From an uncultured Allosphingosinicella sp. (GTDB taxonomy: Bacteria > Pseudomonadota > Alphaproteobacteria > Sphingomonadales > Sphingomonadaceae), in assembly GCA_934539295.1 (NCBI GenBank), contig CAKTCN010000007.1:32766-96765 (forward strand): a stretch of DNA of 64,000 bases. The letters are read 5' to 3'. Positions 63,492 through 64,000 of this stretch are shown in pieces. Numbering within the stretch: the first letter of the stretch is position 1; every line of letters starts with the position of its first letter. A program made the translations under genes and the position numbers. The notes beneath the pieces were generated by a model, which saw nothing but the letters and a program-made list of their open reading frames with translations, did not search any database and was not told the DNA's origin.

Positions 63492-63647
63492 GAGTGGGGA
63501 GATTGTTGCGCCGCTGCTGAACGGCAGCACCATTGTAGCACCGTGCAAAACCGGTGGTGGCGATTGTTCCGAACCGGACGGATGAGGGCATGAAATGGTT
63601 GGTGCGGCAGCAAGCTGGTATGTGATGCCCGGTGCTTCAACGCACGG

Positions 63648-64000
63648 TCAGAGCTGCTGGCCGAGCACCATCTCAAAATGGGAGCGATAGGTTCGGCTCA
63701 GGAGCAGGCGTTCCCCGTCCTTGAGGATGATCTCGAACTCGCCGTGCGAGCGCCGTTCGAGCGAAGCGATGGACTTCAGATTCACGATCGTGGAGCGGTG
63801 GATGCGAACAAAGCGGAAGGGGTCTAGCTTCTCCGCAACGGTCGCCAGGGCCGCACGGTAGAGATATTCCTCGCCGCGTGCATGAACCGTCACGTAAACG
63901 CCCGCGGCATCGATCCAGTCGATCTCTTCGGCCATGATCAGGCGCGTGCTGTCGCGCGACTTGACCACGATCCATTCCCACAACTCGCCCGGCTTCGACC
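63648..64000 (-). CDS. LytTR-type DNA-binding regulator (partial)
   Basis: The last 117 residues are visible; the 5' end is beyond the window. The LytTR fold shows IDWIDAAGVYVTVHARGEEY, then FVRIHRSTIVNLKSIASLER and GERLLLSRTYRSHF. LytTR domains bind direct repeats through beta strands. The part before the visible DNA-binding domain is unknown; a receiver or membrane sensor is possible. Confidence 0.87.
   Translation of the reverse strand, partial: SKPGELWEWIVVKSRDSTRLIMAEEIDWIDAAGVYVTVHARGEEYLYRAALATVAEKLDPFRFVRIHRSTIVNLKSIASLERRSHGEFEIILKDGERLLLSRTYRSHFEMVLGQQL

Overview
The window comes from a high-GC alphaproteobacterium, most likely a Sphingomonas-like member of the Sphingomonadales. 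Supporting genes include the alphaproteobacterial regulators CpdR and TrcR (DUF1013), a DUF1192 protein, an HWE-type histidine kinase, a Caulobacter/Xanthomonas-type TonB receptor, and Tgt and IspA that read like Zymomonas/Sphingomonas proteins. No prophage, insertion sequence or CRISPR array was seen. Apart from three palindromic intergenic repeats, the region looks like ordinary chromosome.

Region by region. 1-9.9 kb is a signalling block: a partial response regulator, a YghU-type GST, a Crp/Fnr regulator, an HWE multi-PAS kinase with its receiver, a divergent GAF/PAS hybrid kinase and another stand-alone receiver. 10-19 kb holds thpR, a Bax-inhibitor-1 protein, an acyltransferase, a GST plus dienelactone hydrolase pair, clpA, a DUF1192 gene, a quinone oxidoreductase and trcR. 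19-26 kb is one co-directional housekeeping run: acyl-CoA ligase, xseB, ispA, coaD, a periplasmic cyclophilin, queA, an EF-hand protein and tgt. 26-40 kb carries phoX, a GH2 enzyme, glutaminyl cyclase, a DEAD-box helicase, an FAD-linked D-2-hydroxyacid dehydrogenase, SapC, N-formylglutamate amidohydrolase, cpdR, tRNA-Val(GAC) and a PhoA-type phosphatase. 40-43 kb is a TonB-dependent receptor.

43-54 kb is a type I secretion operon. A 2,228-residue BapA-like adhesin is followed, through overlapping start/stop codons, by TolC, an ABC exporter and an HlyD adaptor. 54.7-61 kb encodes a caa3-type cytochrome oxidase: a subunit II-cytochrome c fusion, a subunit I+III fusion, two further c-type cytochromes, a cytochrome b561 and CtaG. 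A PQQ glucose dehydrogenase follows, and the window ends inside a LytTR regulator.

Most notable points. (1) Tgt has lost all three zinc-ligand cysteines and an active-site cysteine while the rest of the fold is intact. (2) Oxidase subunit I has Gln in place of the K-channel lysine and lacks the usual D-channel asparagines. (3) The adhesin's 19 Ig-like repeats fall into a higher-order A-B-C pattern. (4) Both secreted phosphatases have PHO-box-like sites upstream. (5) Two cytochrome genes overlap tail to tail by 167 bp. (6) A cluster of hairpins between sapC and the next gene may be a small RNA. All functional assignments come from reading sequence motifs and recalling protein families; no database search was run.
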